Positions 50,640 through 62,143 of a stretch of DNA of 64,000 nucleotides are shown here, piece by piece. The notes under the pieces are model-generated. The model was not told the origin of the DNA. It worked only from the letters and a program-made list of their open reading frames with translations, and did not search any database. Numbering within the stretch: position 1 is the stretch's first letter; each line of letters begins with the position of its first letter. This DNA is from Gymnothorax reevesii. Taxonomy: Eukaryota; Chordata; Actinopteri; Anguilliformes; Muraenidae. The position numbers and the translations under genes were made by a program. Location of the stretch: assembly GCA_029721435.1 (NCBI GenBank), contig CM056577.1, forward strand, positions 30,348,719-30,412,718, in the 5' to 3' direction.

Positions 50640-52036
50640 TCTCGCGAGAACGCCGTTAAAAACGCCGTTTTCATATGAACATTAGCGGCGTTAAATACGG
50701 CGTTGTGGAAAACGGCGTTAAAAGTGCCGTTTCCATGGTAATGAGCTCCTCCCATTGATTTCTTTCAGCCAACACATATTAACTGCTCTCCTCCAATCAC
50801 CTGCCAAGGGAAACAGACCACATCAATTCAACCCAGATTTCTTTCTGCAGATCTTCCTGTCAGAAAGTTTGCACAAACCTGCAGTGCATCGCAACAGTCT
50901 GAAGCGTGCCTGAAGGAAATAAACCATGCACTCTTTTTCAATAATTAAACATTTCTTTGACAAATAAGGTTACCATTTTGTGAATAATATTGTCAGTTAC
51001 ATAACATAGGCCTACTGCTTATATGTATGAGCAGTAGGCCTGTCTGTGGTTCATCTGGTTACGTTTTAGCGCGAGTGAAGACTTATCATCGCCCAATCAT
51101 TCCAATAAGATCCTGTGTCAATCGCGGTTAACTTTTGACCAGAAAATAGGCAAACATACTTCGGGATTCGGCCCAGCAATATTACTACATTATCTCTGAA
51201 CCCCAATCATGTTTACCAGCTTGTCTGGACCAAGTTCAAATGCGACATATCGCCACAAACATAGTTTGTATTGCTCATCAAAGTCAATGCAAAGACGCGC
51301 GTCAATGCATTTCGTGTGTATTTGCATCTTTGCTTTGACTTTGAATGTAATCTGTCATGCAAAAAATCGTTTTGCGTCCGGTAGAAGAGCAGCTTAATAG
51401 CATTGCACCCGATTTTACTGATCAGGGTCTGCATTGAACCCCATGCACGCTTTTTCAATAATTAAACATTTCTTTAACAAATAATGTCGCTACTTTATGA
51501 GTAATATTGCCAGTTACATAGCATAATGTTTATGTACGTGGATCATACAGTATATAGCATCACACCCCTAATCATAAAAGCATATCAGAACTACGATTTC
51601 TTGCAGTTTATTCAGCAATGATCTCTGCATTTTACTTCACAGTACCTTGCAGCCTCACCTTGAGCTGTTTGTCCACATTTCTCTAATAATTAAAAACATT
51701 TATTTGACAGATAATGGTGCTATTCTTAGAATTGTATCACCATAGCTAGAAAATCTATGTTCTTCAATTAGGCTTGGCAGATGGCTGAGAGGGTGACACC
51801 CATGAATTACCATTGCTATTTCCTGAGGAGCCACAGGTTCAAATCCTAGTGGAGACATACGCTTCATGCATTTCTATGGATGCCCGCTCTATTTTTTTTT
51901 CATAGATTTTAGCAATTTTGGATGAAAAGTACATTATGCCTGGGTAAACATCTGTGAACCAATTTTCTGGTAGCCTGGGATTTTTTATTATTATTATTAT
52001 TATTTTCTTTTTTGCCTTACCTTGCAGTCTCACCTC
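50640..52036 (+). repeat. Large tandem duplication, unit 1
   Basis: Aligned with unit 2 (52,037-53,640). Shared order: 'ctcgcgaga', cgccgttttcat-type palindromic words, 'ccatggtaatgagctcctcc' (50,734 and 52,244, an offset of 1,510 bp), 'cctccaatcacctgccaagg', 'gaccagaaaataggc', 'gggattcggcccagcaat', the Harbinger MITE, 'aactacgatttcttgc' and 'ttgcagcctca'. Similarity is high but with indels. No coding sequence. Confidence 0.85.
51770..51850 (+). other. tRNA-like pol III box pair
   Basis: 'agatggctgagagggtgaca' fits an A box (TGGCTGAG.GG) and 'aggttcaaatcctag' fits a B box about 50 bp later. No full cloverleaf with pairing acceptor ends is visible, so this is probably a SINE head or tRNA relic. 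Confidence 0.35.
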
Positions 52037-53640
52037 ACTCGCGAGAAACGGCGTTAAAAGCGCCGTTTTCATTCTTAAATAAATGGCGTCATTTACGCCG
52101 TCCTGGAAAATGGCGTTAAAAGCGCCGTTTTCATATGCAAATTCTCGGCGTTGTGGAAAACTGCATTAAAAGCGCCATTTTCATATGCAAATTAACGGCG
52201 TTATTTACGGCGTTGTGGAAAACGGCGTCAAAAGCGCCGTTTCCATGGTAATGAGCTCCTCCCATTGATTTCTTTCAGCCAACACATATTAATTGCTCTC
52301 CTCCAATCACCTGCCAAGGGAAACAGACCACATCATTGCCACCCAGATTTCCTTCTGCTGATCTTCCGGTCATAAAGTTTGCACAAACCTGCAGTGCATA
52401 GCTAGGCCTACAGTCTGATGCGTGCCTGAAGGAAATAAACCATGCACACTTTTTCAATAATTAAACATTTCTTTGACAAACACGGTTGCTATATTGTGAA
52501 TAATATTGCCAGTTACATAGCATATTGTTCATATGTCTGAGCATAATCTGTGATTCATCTGGTTAGATCCTTGGTTCCCAAACTGTGGTTCGTGTACCAC
52601 TGGTGGTGCTTGGCTCCCTCTTGGTGGTACTCGCGGAGTGTCAGTTTAATATTTTTATGAAGGGGTTATGGCACGTGTGAAGGCTTATCGTCGCACAATC
52701 ATTCCAATAAGATAGCCTACTGCGTCCATCGCCGTTAACTTTCGACCAGAAAATAGGCGAACATACTTTGGGATTCGGCCCAGCAATTTCACTACATTAT
52801 CTATGAGCCCCAATCATGTTAAACAGGTTGCCTGAACCAAGTTCCAATGCGACATATCGCCCCAAACATCATTCGTATTGCTCATCAAGGTCAATGCAAA
52901 GACGTGCCTCAATGCAGAGTCAATGCGTTTCGCGTACACTTGCGTCTTTGCATTGACTTTGAATGTAATCTGTTGTGCAAAAAAATCATCCCACGTCCGG
53001 TGGAAAAGAGGCTTTAGTGTTGCACCCTATTTTTTATTTATTTTTATTGAACCTTTATTTTACCAGGAATAAATCCCATTGAGATACAAGTCTCTTTTCC
53101 AAGGGAGTCCTGGCCAAGACAGCAGCATAAAAGTTTCACACAGAAAACAACAACAGACAATGACAAGGCAAAAAAATACATTAACCGGTTTTAGCATTAA
53201 AGCATGTACATGCACTGGTTAAATAAGCCTTAATTCTGGTTTTAAAAACATGTAAACTTATTCGATGATCCAGTTTAAGATAATTCTGTAGCCCGGACCA
53301 AGAGGAGGGTGCAAAAACCGAGAAAGCTTGATTTCCAAAAACAGAGCGAGTTCGAGGGATGGCAAACATGATGTGTCCATAAGAATGCAGATTTTACTAA
53401 TCAGAGTCTGCATTGAACCCAATGCACACTTTTCAAATAATTTGACATTTCCTTGACAAATAAGGTTGCTATTTTGGAATAATATTTCCAGTTATATAGC
53501 TTAATGTATATGTATTAGGATCTTAAAGTAGCCTACATAGCATCACATCCCTAAGCATATCAGAACTACGATTTCTTGCTGTTTATTCAGCATTGATCTC
53601 TGCATTTTACTGTATCTTGCAGCCTCATCTTGAGCAGTTC
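52037..53640 (+). repeat. Large tandem duplication, unit 2
   Basis: Second copy. The leading palindromic part is expanded: four variants of 'cggcgttaaaagcgccgttttcat'-like words lie at 52,045-52,240, where unit 1 has two. A minus-strand LINE end (53,030-53,384) has inserted after the MITE, so the unit is longer than unit 1. Confidence 0.85.
53030..53384 (-). mobile_element. L2-like LINE 3' end
   Basis: The minus-strand frame 53,369-53,181 reads 'IPRTRSVFGNQAFSVFAPSS', then 'WSGLQNYLKL' and 'LHVFKTRIKAYLT', the typical end of an L2/CR1-group pol. The tail 'ctggtaaaataaaggttcaa' is followed by A/T-rich repeats. Heavily 5'-truncated. It inserted in duplication unit 2. Confidence 0.75.
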
Positions 53641-53746
53641 GTCCAATTTTCTGAAATTTCACGCGGCGGTGACAGCGCGTTCTTTTTTTTCCTGTCCCGC
53701 CGATGTGTACAGTCCTTGGTGTAGACCCGATCATTATAAATCAATA

Positions 53747-54725
53747 ACGGAACATTCACATTGGCGCGGCGCGTCCGTTGACGCCTACGCCTCCCCATTC
53801 ATTTGCTATGGAAGGCGGCGAGCGCGTCCGTAGCCTCGGCGCCATGCATGATGGGAGCGGCGCGTCAAATTTTGTGCTTGCGGCGCGTCGAGGAAGCTGG
53901 GAAAAATTTCGTTTATGGAAATGAATCCGGCAAACGGAACACGTATATCCAATCAAGTGGTTGAAGGCAGTGTGTACGTTGTCTTCCAGGAACGTGGGCT
54001 ACGAAACAATGGTTCCGCTTATTGCAAGTGATTCGGGAACACAATGGAGGAAAAGCTTATTATCGCCGTGTCCTCATCTTCGGTGCTAGCTGAACTATTT
54101 CTCATCATAAGATTTGATGACTTCAGCCATCATCGAAAAAAAAAGAAAAATATAACTAAATGAACAAAACGCACCGTAGACAAATAGCGAGGCGTTCAGC
54201 CGGACCAATCGACTCCCGGAGAGCGGTGTTGATCCTCGTTATTCTCGGTGCTACTCGCAGAAGCAAGTCTTCAAACTGACTTCTTGTCAGTCTGAAATAT
54301 TGCTGAAAAAGGTATTCATCCAGGCGTAGTTCCTGCACCAAACGGGGGTACTCCCTATACCGCTTGCAGTCTCGCAGGACTGGATGAACCCAGAGAGACC
54401 GGCGCCGTTTTCGCCGAAGATGCAGGATGGCGACTATCAGAACTGTCCTCGTTCTCCGATCCACGACAATGATTAAACTCCATGACAATAACGGAATGCA
54501 TTTATACACGACTGCAGTCCCTCAAAAATTCAAAATCCAAGTGGGAAAAAACGACAATTGGGTGAATTAATATCGTTATCAATGAAAACTTGCTTCAGCC
54601 AGTTGACAGCTGCATTTCTCTTCCAGCGACGTCACTATAAAACTGGACCGCCCAAAGGCGGCAAAACCAAGGGGATAGAGGCGTCTGCTGGCGTTGACGC
54701 GCCGCGCCAATGTGAATGTTCCGTT
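53747..54725 (-). mobile_element. PIF/Harbinger remnant with GC-rich inverted repeats
   Basis: The left end ACGGAACATTCACATTGGCG (53,747) and its exact inverse ending at 54,724 form a terminal repeat of about 29 bp. TA-containing flanks are seen on both sides. Inside, one transposase N-terminal fragment is read on the minus strand. About 1 kb long, so it is internally deleted. Confidence 0.8.
54156..54509 (-). pseudogene. Harbinger (HARBI1-like) transposase N-terminus
   Basis: The 117-codon frame contains 'RRKRRRSLWVHPVLRD', 'YPRLVQELRLDEYLFQQYFR', 'LTRSQFEDLLLRVAPRI' and 'IGPAERLAICLR', the conserved N-terminal region of PIF/Harbinger transposases ahead of the catalytic domain. The DDE part is deleted. 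The family differs from the copy at 23-26 kb, which reads 'RYWIDREG' at the matching place. Confidence 0.85.
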
Positions 54726-54899
54726 ACTCCAATCAAAGCGAACCGGCCGTAACACGCGGCGTAATCCGCGAATGTGTAGCCGGGGCTTAAGAACGGACAG
54801 GTGTGTCGAAGCGCGGTTGCCTTTGCAGTGCCGCGGTAATGGGAAGACGAGGGGCGGCACTTCTAATCAGGCGTCGCCTCGCCGCGCGCTTGGCCTTCA

Positions 54900-54901
<2 letters not shown>

Positions 54902-54947
<46 letters not shown>
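54902..54947. repeat. (TA)n microsatellite
   Basis: About 45 bp of alternating TA just outside the 4.9 kb block. Confidence 0.95.
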
Positions 54948-54951
<4 letters not shown>

Positions 54952-57700
54952 CCATGATCTGGGTGAATACTTTTTTTCTGATTGGCTGGCAGGTATGCAT
55001 TAAAACCGTGGAACCGCACAGGTAGTTCGGCTACGGTCGTTTCACCATTCGAAATTCATCCACTAGCCAACTTGTAACCCTAGCAATGTTAAACGTGGTA
55101 TTCGGCTGGGTACAACGGAAACCTAGCTGCTAATTTATCTCCAGTAAATTTAGCGGCCTCAAACAAGTTGCGTCCAGCTGGGCGGTTAACTATAGGTACT
55201 CGAGCGATAATGACCGGAAATATTATAGCAGCGAAGTAATTAGGCTTTATTCATTAAACGATTGTAATTGTGTACGGTTACAAATGAAGCTAACTACGCT
55301 AGCTACGTGCTAATTGCTTGGAAGTTATCGCCATTTTAAGAAACTTCGATGAACGTCCGTATACGTTATCAAATTACACTATGGTTTTCTCACTTAATTG
55401 TACCCTGGTCGACCATTTGAAATCACCCAAATTGTTCATATTGAATTATATGACTAATGCCAAAGTTGATAAAAGGAAGCGCTTGTGAAGCCTTTCTCCC
55501 CTCCTTGTCTTTTGGAGCTCTGTATGAAACAAACAAAGCGACATGTCCACTGTTTTAAATATGCGGGTACAAAGTATTGTTGTTGAATGTCAATTACAAG
55601 TAGCTAGCTAGTTTGTTAGCCACCTTTTTAATTTTATTTACTACTAAGTCCATGCAGTCCCCGCGACGCCAAGGCAGCTCGCTGGTGACCATTATCAATC
55701 GCTAGCGTTTACTTTCAGTCAGCGGTCTGTTCAAGTCAATGAGACGGCTAATTAGCTAGCTAGCACGAAACGCAATTTTTTTCTATTAAAGTGACAACTT
55801 TCCGTTTATACGTTAACGTACGCATGAAACGTTTTATAACAGCTCTTCAAATAAATATTGCTGCAAAGGGTAGCCGCATATCTCAGCATTTTCTCGCTTG
55901 TATTGACTTATTAGAAATTGGCCTCATAGGAAACCATTCATTTTTATCAAGTTGGGTGTATCAATATGGCGGGCGGGTGCTTCACTTTGGATAATTTAAA
56001 TATGACGACATCAGCAATCTAGTGTTCTAAATATATATATATATATATATATATACAGTATATATGTGTGTGTGTGTGTGAGTCTATGTTCAGACCACAG
56101 CGGCCTCTTTCGCGCGTCAGCGACACGCCACAAACACGCAGCACGTGTCACACTGCTCAGCCCAGAGGCAGTTTGATCAGCTGTGTTGAGATTATTTGTT
56201 GTTATCCACCATTTACAGCCAGAGTTTTTACTGAGTGGTGGTCAACTGAGAGAATTGAGTGGATAATGCAGACCCTATAAGGTAGTACCCACTGACCCAT
56301 TGCTTTGGAGTTACACACTATAAAGCAGATTGTGTTTGGTGCTAAATAGCTCATCAGCCACAGCAAGTTCATTCAAAATAACTTGGTGCGACCACTGGGA
56401 CTTAGTGTTGAGCAAACTCTCTTCTGCCGGTTCCCTTACTTAAGTTTAGCCAACCTTTTATTTTTTGCAATGCAGTTAAAGAAAAACCTTAAAAATTCCA
56501 ATACAGTGAGGGTGGGTGAAATTACACTCCATCTGCAGTGGGTAGGTTAAGTCCTTCTACCCACTGCACACTTTCGTACTCTTTTATAATAATGGCCACC
56601 AGGTGGCAACCGCAAGTCGACGATGACTGAGGACCAATCAGCGCCGAGCTTACAAATGCGTCGCCAGCAGCAGACGGAATAGCGGAAGCAACGTGTAAAC
56701 GGTAAACAATCCGCGATGATCATGGCAGAAAATACTCCCAAAAAAAGGATATACCGTTGTGCCGAAGGGCTTTCATGCTTCCGCGTGGTATGTCAGTGCG
56801 ATATAAGACTTGGAATGTAATCTGTCGTGCGAAAAATTCGTTTCGCGTCCGGTGTGAAAGCGGCTCTCGGATGTTAAATAACGTAAGATTGGCATGCTAG
56901 CTAAAATATTATAGTTATCGATGTCTCTAGCAAAACAGCTCGGTCGCGAGTATTCAATTGTGAGCGAACTGTAGCCTTTAAGCTCGCTAGCTAGTTGGCC
57001 ATGTAGCTAAATACAATGGCGCGCTAATTATGACACACAGCTTGGCATCACTTTGGCTTGCTAGCTATCCTATTATTAGCTAGGTTGCCAACTAGCTTGC
57101 TAGCGAGCAAGGCTCAAACCGTCATGACCCAAATTGAGCCCTGTTTAAATCAGGATAATTAGACTGTCACTTCACGGCCTGAACTGAATTTTAAGATGGT
57201 ACTTATAGATCTAGACAATTATTATAACAGATTTACAAACCTGTTCCCAGACTCAGTCTCCAACACCCGGTCTAAGTTCGTTTAAACATGTTCGAAGGAG
57301 CACTTTAAAAAACACTTATGTGCATTAGACATGCATTGCCAATGCTGTTTGCTCTGCTGCCAAAACACACACACAGGCCTTGTAATTGGCACCCGCCAAG
57401 CGCCAATGGCGTGTAGATTTTGGGGCTGGCAGCCGAATTGTGGCAGGTACTCGCCACTTTGGCGAGTGGAATACAGCTGCATTCCGATTAACCGCGCCTA
57501 CTTCAGTCTGTTAGTCAAGTTAAAACAGCTTGCCATATAAACGCGAGAGGGCGGGGGCTCTGCTCGAGAATCTTCAATATCAACGCTATTTTTCCAATGG
57601 TAACTAACAACCATAGAAAACAACACGCGTGACTTAATTTATCACCTCAGGAGTGACAGTGAACGCTGATCTTTGACAACAGCCACCTAAATCTTCGAAA
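54948..57700. other. Non-coding stretch rich in 'gctagcta'
   Basis: No gene recognised. Short 'tagctagctagc' runs recur (about 55,600, 55,755, 56,985, 57,070), and a (TA)n(TG)n microsatellite lies at 56,029-56,081. A Harbinger-type MITE piece is at 56,801-56,868. Confidence 0.4.
56801..56868. repeat. Harbinger-type MITE, right half
   Basis: 'ggaatgtaatctgtcgtgcg' followed by 'cgcgtccggtgtgaaagcgg' matches the right half of the element at 61,567-61,735. Confidence 0.65.
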
Positions 57701-57719
57701 TCGTTAACTTTTAGCAAAA

Positions 57720-58690
57720 ATGTGGCGGTTCATTGCGGGTGTCTCACCTCCATCAAAAAGACAAAGCGTGTCAAATGCTGTTGGGGAGGACGCAGGAGAC
57801 ATTTCAAATCTGACGACCCCAAGAAAATTTCGCTAAGTGGTACATTGCGAATAATGGTGAGGCATGACAGTGGCTGAAGTAGCCTACTCGGATGGTATCA
57901 TGTACTGTGAAGTATGTCAAACCATGGCTAAAGATGAGAGGCGGGCTATTTTTTTATTTTTTTTTTTGTTGTGGGAATGCCAGTGATGAAGCTGGAGGCT
58001 ATCAAAAGCCATGAAAACTCGCGCTGCCACAAGGATTGTATGGCGATCTATACTGCGCGAAGCTCATTGGTACAGACCTCAGAGACGGTTCAACAACCTA
58101 CCAAGCTTATGGACTCGACAAGGATGAAAATGAACAAAATCAGAAATGCCCATGCCATTGCCAAACACGCAAAGCCCTTCACGGACTTCGTTTGGATCTA
58201 CCAGCAGGTTTTTTCTATATTTGTATATGACATTTTAAATTATTTCTTACTCAGACACCGAAGTGTAGTTCTAAGACGCATTTATCCGTGTTTACTTTTA
58301 ATGACAGCTCCATAATGGACCAGCCGATGTGGCAGCTATCGCTAGAGCTAGCCTACCGCTAGACAAGAGTTAGTGACTCAGTAGGCCTATTACCTAGCTA
58401 TATACAGCATAGCCTATTTAGGCCTCATGCCAACACTGTTCAAGTCTTAATGTTTTGGAAAAATAATTTGACTATGACAGATGTAATGGTGATCTCTGTA
58501 TGTGCAATAGTCGTGTAGAAGTTATTTTTAAACATTCTTTCATTTTTACCAGCAGCAGGCTTTTAAATATGTTTGTCAGAGATGAGCATTTGGTACATTT
58601 TGGAAATTAAGTTAATTAAATTATTTTCTTTCATAGTTTGGATGAGAAGAAAGGGGTCCATGTGTTCTACCACCACCACCACCTGCTCCT
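57720..58690 (+). pseudogene. hAT-derived zinc-finger-like gene fragment (ZNF862/KIAA1586-like)
   Basis: From ATG 57,720 a 38-codon frame ('MWRFIAGVSPPSKRQSVSN') stops at 57,834. In other frames follow 'KWYIANNGEA', 'YSDGIMYCEVCQTM' (CxxC) and, in the frame from 57,971, 'KLEAIKSHENSRCHKDCM' (H..C pair) and 'RNAHAIAKHAKPFTDFVW'. This is the order of the N-terminal TTF/BED-like finger of vertebrate hAT-derived proteins. The open frame meets a donor-like 'CAG|GT' at 58,207. 'tttcatag' at 58,636 precedes 'LDEKKGVHV', which normally follows 'DFVW..' in the family, so an intron of about 429 bp is suggested. The join I see is out of phase, and stops are present, so I call it a pseudogene or a decayed element copy. 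Confidence 0.5.
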
Positions 58691-58762
58691 CCCATAACTG
58701 TGAACTACTGCAGAAGCTCAGCTGACACAATGAATTTGTCTTATTTTCATGTGTTTTGTATT

Positions 58763-58811
58763 GATTGTTTTTAATTGTAAATTTCTAATAAATTTACAAT
58801 TAAAAACAATC
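58763..58811 (+). terminator. 22 bp perfect hairpin carrying AATAAA
   Basis: The arms 58,763-58,784 and 58,790-58,811 are exact inverted copies around the 5-base loop CTAAT. The loop and right-arm start read CTAATAAATTT, so a poly(A)-signal-like hexamer lies at the tip, about 80 bp after the last readable codons of the zinc-finger-like fragment. A 3'-end role is inferred. Confidence 0.5.
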
Positions 58812-60124
58812 ATAACCAGTAAAACGCAAAAATGTTTGTGATTATTAACCTACAGGGTACCAAACCTTCCAGGGGGAATTATGGAAGCCATAAATACAAC
58901 AAAAGGGTGTAAACGATTTGAGATTGCATCTGCCTCGTATGCATATTCCTCCAATCAATGTTACAAAGCACAACAATAAAAACTTTGTTTTATCTCACCT
59001 TATTTCTGTCTTATTTTGGCTGTCCGGTCAGTTTCATAAATTAAAACTCACATCTTAACAATATATCGATCCCACAACTGTGAGGCATTTATTTGGTTTC
59101 TAAGCTGGCTACCATTCCTTCACTCAAAAGTGGTCATCAGACTTAAAATCTGTAAGACCGTCTAAAACCATATAAAGACCTTATAAGACTTGGTATAAGA
59201 CGTACAAGTCGAGCATTTATAGATCAAAAGATGATTTCATCTAATCTCCACTGTCAGCGAAGAGAAAATGGAAGATAAAATAAGGGATAAAAAACAGCCG
59301 CGAAAATAAGCCCATTGCATAATAAAGCACATTACTGAGTGGTAAAGCCAGGGATTATTCTGGAACTTTGACAGCACATATTTGAGTGGCAAAACCGGGG
59401 ATTATTCTGGAAGCTTTAACCTTCTCCAGCCCAGTGACCCAATGAACTGACTGTCATGCAAAACAGGCCAAGTGCCGGAAGCGGAACTCCTGGCCCTCCA
59501 TGCACATGGCAAAAACAAACAAAGTCCTTCTGAAGAATTCTCCTCTTATCCCTTATAAAAAATCACTACATGCAAGCTATAGTTATCCTATGTAAATGGA
59601 TGGTATTTTCACGGCCATAGTGTAGTATTACATAAGTGATACTATAGTTATTCAAACTACAGCAATACAGTGGTGTGGACTTAAGTAATATGATTTTACT
59701 GTTGACTGCAGTAATATGTGATGGTGGCTATAGTACTACTCCAGTTATACACTGCAAGCGAGAGTAATACTATAGTTATGCCACAAATACTACAGTATTA
59801 CTAAGAAATTACTGTAGGATATTTTCATAAGGGATATCTAAACTCAAAATCTTATTTCTGCTGCTTTTTTGATGAATAAGACAAAATGGATTTTTGGTGA
59901 CCAGAGGCTGTTTTTCTCATTTCAAGATTTACCAGTGGAGAGGGATGACTTCACTTAGCAACCAAAATGCAAAAAACAATGGGCTCTAAATTTGTTGACC
60001 AGGTGCAGGTGCGCGAATGGGGGGAGCGCCTCGCCAACGGGGTGTATCCAGGCGTATTTTGCAATTTCATGCCAGGCGCAGCCCAGTGAAAGCACTCCTC
60101 TGTCCCGCCTCCGTCCCTCCTGCC
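58812..60124. other. No gene seen
   Basis: Non-coding. 59,560-59,820 is built from degenerate 'actatagttat'/'tactacagtattac' words, probably an old palindromic repeat. 59,990-60,120 has GC-rich 'aggtgcaggtgcgcgaatgg' and 'tgccaggcgcagccc', resembling a Harbinger end. Confidence 0.4.
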
Positions 60125-60881
60125 CAGTAGCGGCTCTAGACCCGGGAATGGCGGGGCGCAGACACGTCCCTTTATGACAATTAGTCCTGGGTAGTTCGCA
60201 ATCATTTTCCTTCACTGACGCGTTTTCCAATTATCGTACTTGGCAACTTAAGACACGGTCTCTCCAAATGTGATCGAACAGCAATGAAATCATGGGCGAA
60301 ATTCAGTACAGAAAAAAAATTTACTTATTAATAGGCCAGTGCTTCGCGTTGATTGATCAGGTCCGTGTTCCAGTTAAATATCGCCTTTCACTCTCGGTAT
60401 TGTGTGGGTTGATAAAAAAGTGGCACTTGGCAGTTAAATAGGCAGCGTGCTGCTCAAAGCTGTTTGCGTGAGAGTCGTCAGGTATGCAAGTTTGACTAAC
60501 GTTGATTTAAATACAGCAAATAAGCGTCCAGATGAATGATTGTCTTCTTACGTAATCGGGGAGAACAAGCAGCAGCTGTTAACTGCGGAGTGCTCTCGGA
60601 GCGAACCTTCGGTTACTCATGAAAATGACTGAGAACAGGTTAGGACTAACGACTGTTTTAAACAGATGTTTTGTCACAATTCTCAGTTCAGGTTCCGCCA
60701 CTGAGCTGAATTTCGCCCATGATTTCATCGCTGTTCGATCACATTTGGAGAGACCGTGTCTTAAGTTGCCAAGTACGATAATTGGAAAACGCGTCAGTAA
60801 ATGATTGCGAACTACCCAGGACTAATTGTCATAAAGGGACGTGAGTGCGCCCCGCCATTCCCGGGTCTAGAGCCGCTACTG
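60125..60881. mobile_element. Foldback hAT-type MITE, TSD CTCCTGCC
   Basis: A 757 bp element that starts CAGTAGCGGCTCTAGACCCG and ends with its inverse. The arms are about 185 bp each and nearly identical, apart from small indels such as 'cagtgaaggaaaatg' versus 'cagtaaatg'. The unique centre is about 390 bp. It is flanked by the perfect 8 bp duplication CTCCTGCC (60,117-60,124 and 60,882-60,889). The 8 bp duplication and CAG start point to hAT. No coding sequence. Confidence 0.9.
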
Positions 60882-61019
60882 CTCCTGCCGGCGCAAGTGA
60901 CAAAGAGAGAGGAGAGGAGGGTTTAACACAATTGAGTCAAATCTTCACCAATCAAATGAGCTCCTCTCCTCACCTTTAAAAGCGCCGGAGGCGAGGCACA
61001 GTGCAAATTTTGTTCGACA

Positions 61020-61155
61020 TGGATGAAGTATGACACAGCAGCAACACCAGATGGCCAAACTTCAGCCAGGAGGAAGCTGATGTTCTGGTCCGGGAGGTTT
61101 AAGCTCGCAGTGGCCGAATATATGGTCATGCTAACAGACCTCCGCAGGCTGATGA
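61020..61155 (+). pseudogene. Harbinger Myb-like protein fragment
   Basis: The frame reads 'NFSQEEADVLVREV', a stop, then 'ARSGRIYGHANRPPQADDVK', the first two helices of the Myb/SANT-like domain of Harbinger second proteins. It is one nonsense codon away from open here, but only about 40 codons are present. The foldback element at 60,125-60,881 lies just upstream, in what may be the same Harbinger copy. Confidence 0.55.
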
Positions 61156-61566
61156 TGTAAAATGTGCCACGGAATTCTAAACCCCCCTAGAACCGCGGCT
61201 GCTGCTTTTTTCACGGCAGTGCAAATGTGAGGCCATTTTATAATATTGAGTGATCATAAAGACGGAATCAACAACATATGGTTTTTGAACAAATGAAGTA
61301 AAAAATTACCAATAAATACATGTGAATTTATTACAAACAATAATTCATTATGCTGACAAACACGTTATATGTGAAAACAGCAACTTGAGTCAACATTTGC
61401 CCAGTTGCGTAGCCCTACTGCAACCAGAACGAATCCGACAAGGGGTGCACTTGACAGCTGTGTAAGCCAATAGACTACCTTTAGTAGGCTAATAGTACAC
61501 AACAATAAAAGCAATAATGATGATAATGTTTAGATAATTGTAGTTCAGATCAGGCTGTGTTTCTAA

Positions 61567-61735
61567 AGCCGCATTTACACTGGACGCAAAACAAATTTTC
61601 CGCCCGATAGATAACATTCAAAGTAAATGCAAAGATGCGAATACACAAGAAATGTGTGTATTCGCGTCTTGGCATCAACTTTGAATGAAATCTGTCTGGC
61701 GAAAAATTCGTTTTGCGTCCGGTGTGAAAGCAGCT
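61567..61735. mobile_element. Harbinger-type MITE, full copy
   Basis: A 169 bp near-palindrome: the left 'agccgcatttacactggacg' and the inverse of the right 'cgtccggtgtgaaagcagct' match. The centre has 'gcaaagatgcgaatacac' and its inverse 'gtgtattcgcgtcttggc'. This is the best full-length member of the family in the window. Confidence 0.85.
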
Positions 61736-62143
61736 GACGAACACATACCCACATAGCCTACACACGCACTCACATGGCCACATACACACACATCTCTCGT
61801 ACGTTGCAGACAGGGGTATTTGCGGTCAAAGCCACTGCCACAAAAAAAGCGGCAACGGTACTCAAAGTAATTTAATATCAATGCTCACGTTTTATAACAG
61901 AAGTTCAAAACTTTGATATAACATAGAAAACACATGAGAAAAAGTCATGGACATGACTTACTGACATGAAAAACCATGCATTACTAACATCAGTGCTGCA
62001 TAAAAAGCAGCAGCCGTGGTTCTAGTGTTAAGGTCAGAGCCGTGCAGCCAGGTGGTCTCTCCTCTCCCGTGCGCGCTGCTGCTCTCCCTGCTGCGACGGC
62101 ACATGCAATTCGGCCTCTCTCTGTCTCAAGTTCTGTAATGTAT
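61736..62143. other. No gene seen
   Basis: Non-coding. A CA-rich run lies at about 61,740-61,800. No element recognised. Confidence 0.35.

Larger units (their letters stand above)
49873..54786. mobile_element. 4.9 kb block between long inverted repeats
   Basis: The left end GGGCCTGGCTACACATTCGC (49,873) and the right end, inverted, GCCCCGGCTACACATTCGCG are matched for about 45 bp ('..gcgcgtgttaacg' versus '..gcgtgttacgg'). TAA flanks the left end and TTAA the right, in keeping with a Harbinger-like element. Inside are the 1.5 kb tandem duplication and another Harbinger remnant. No transposase for the outer ends is readable, so it could also be two MITE halves that happen to bracket the block. 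Confidence 0.5.

Noticed and set aside
51770..51850. A functional tRNA gene
   Set aside because: A- and B-box-like words are present but acceptor and anticodon arms do not pair convincingly.
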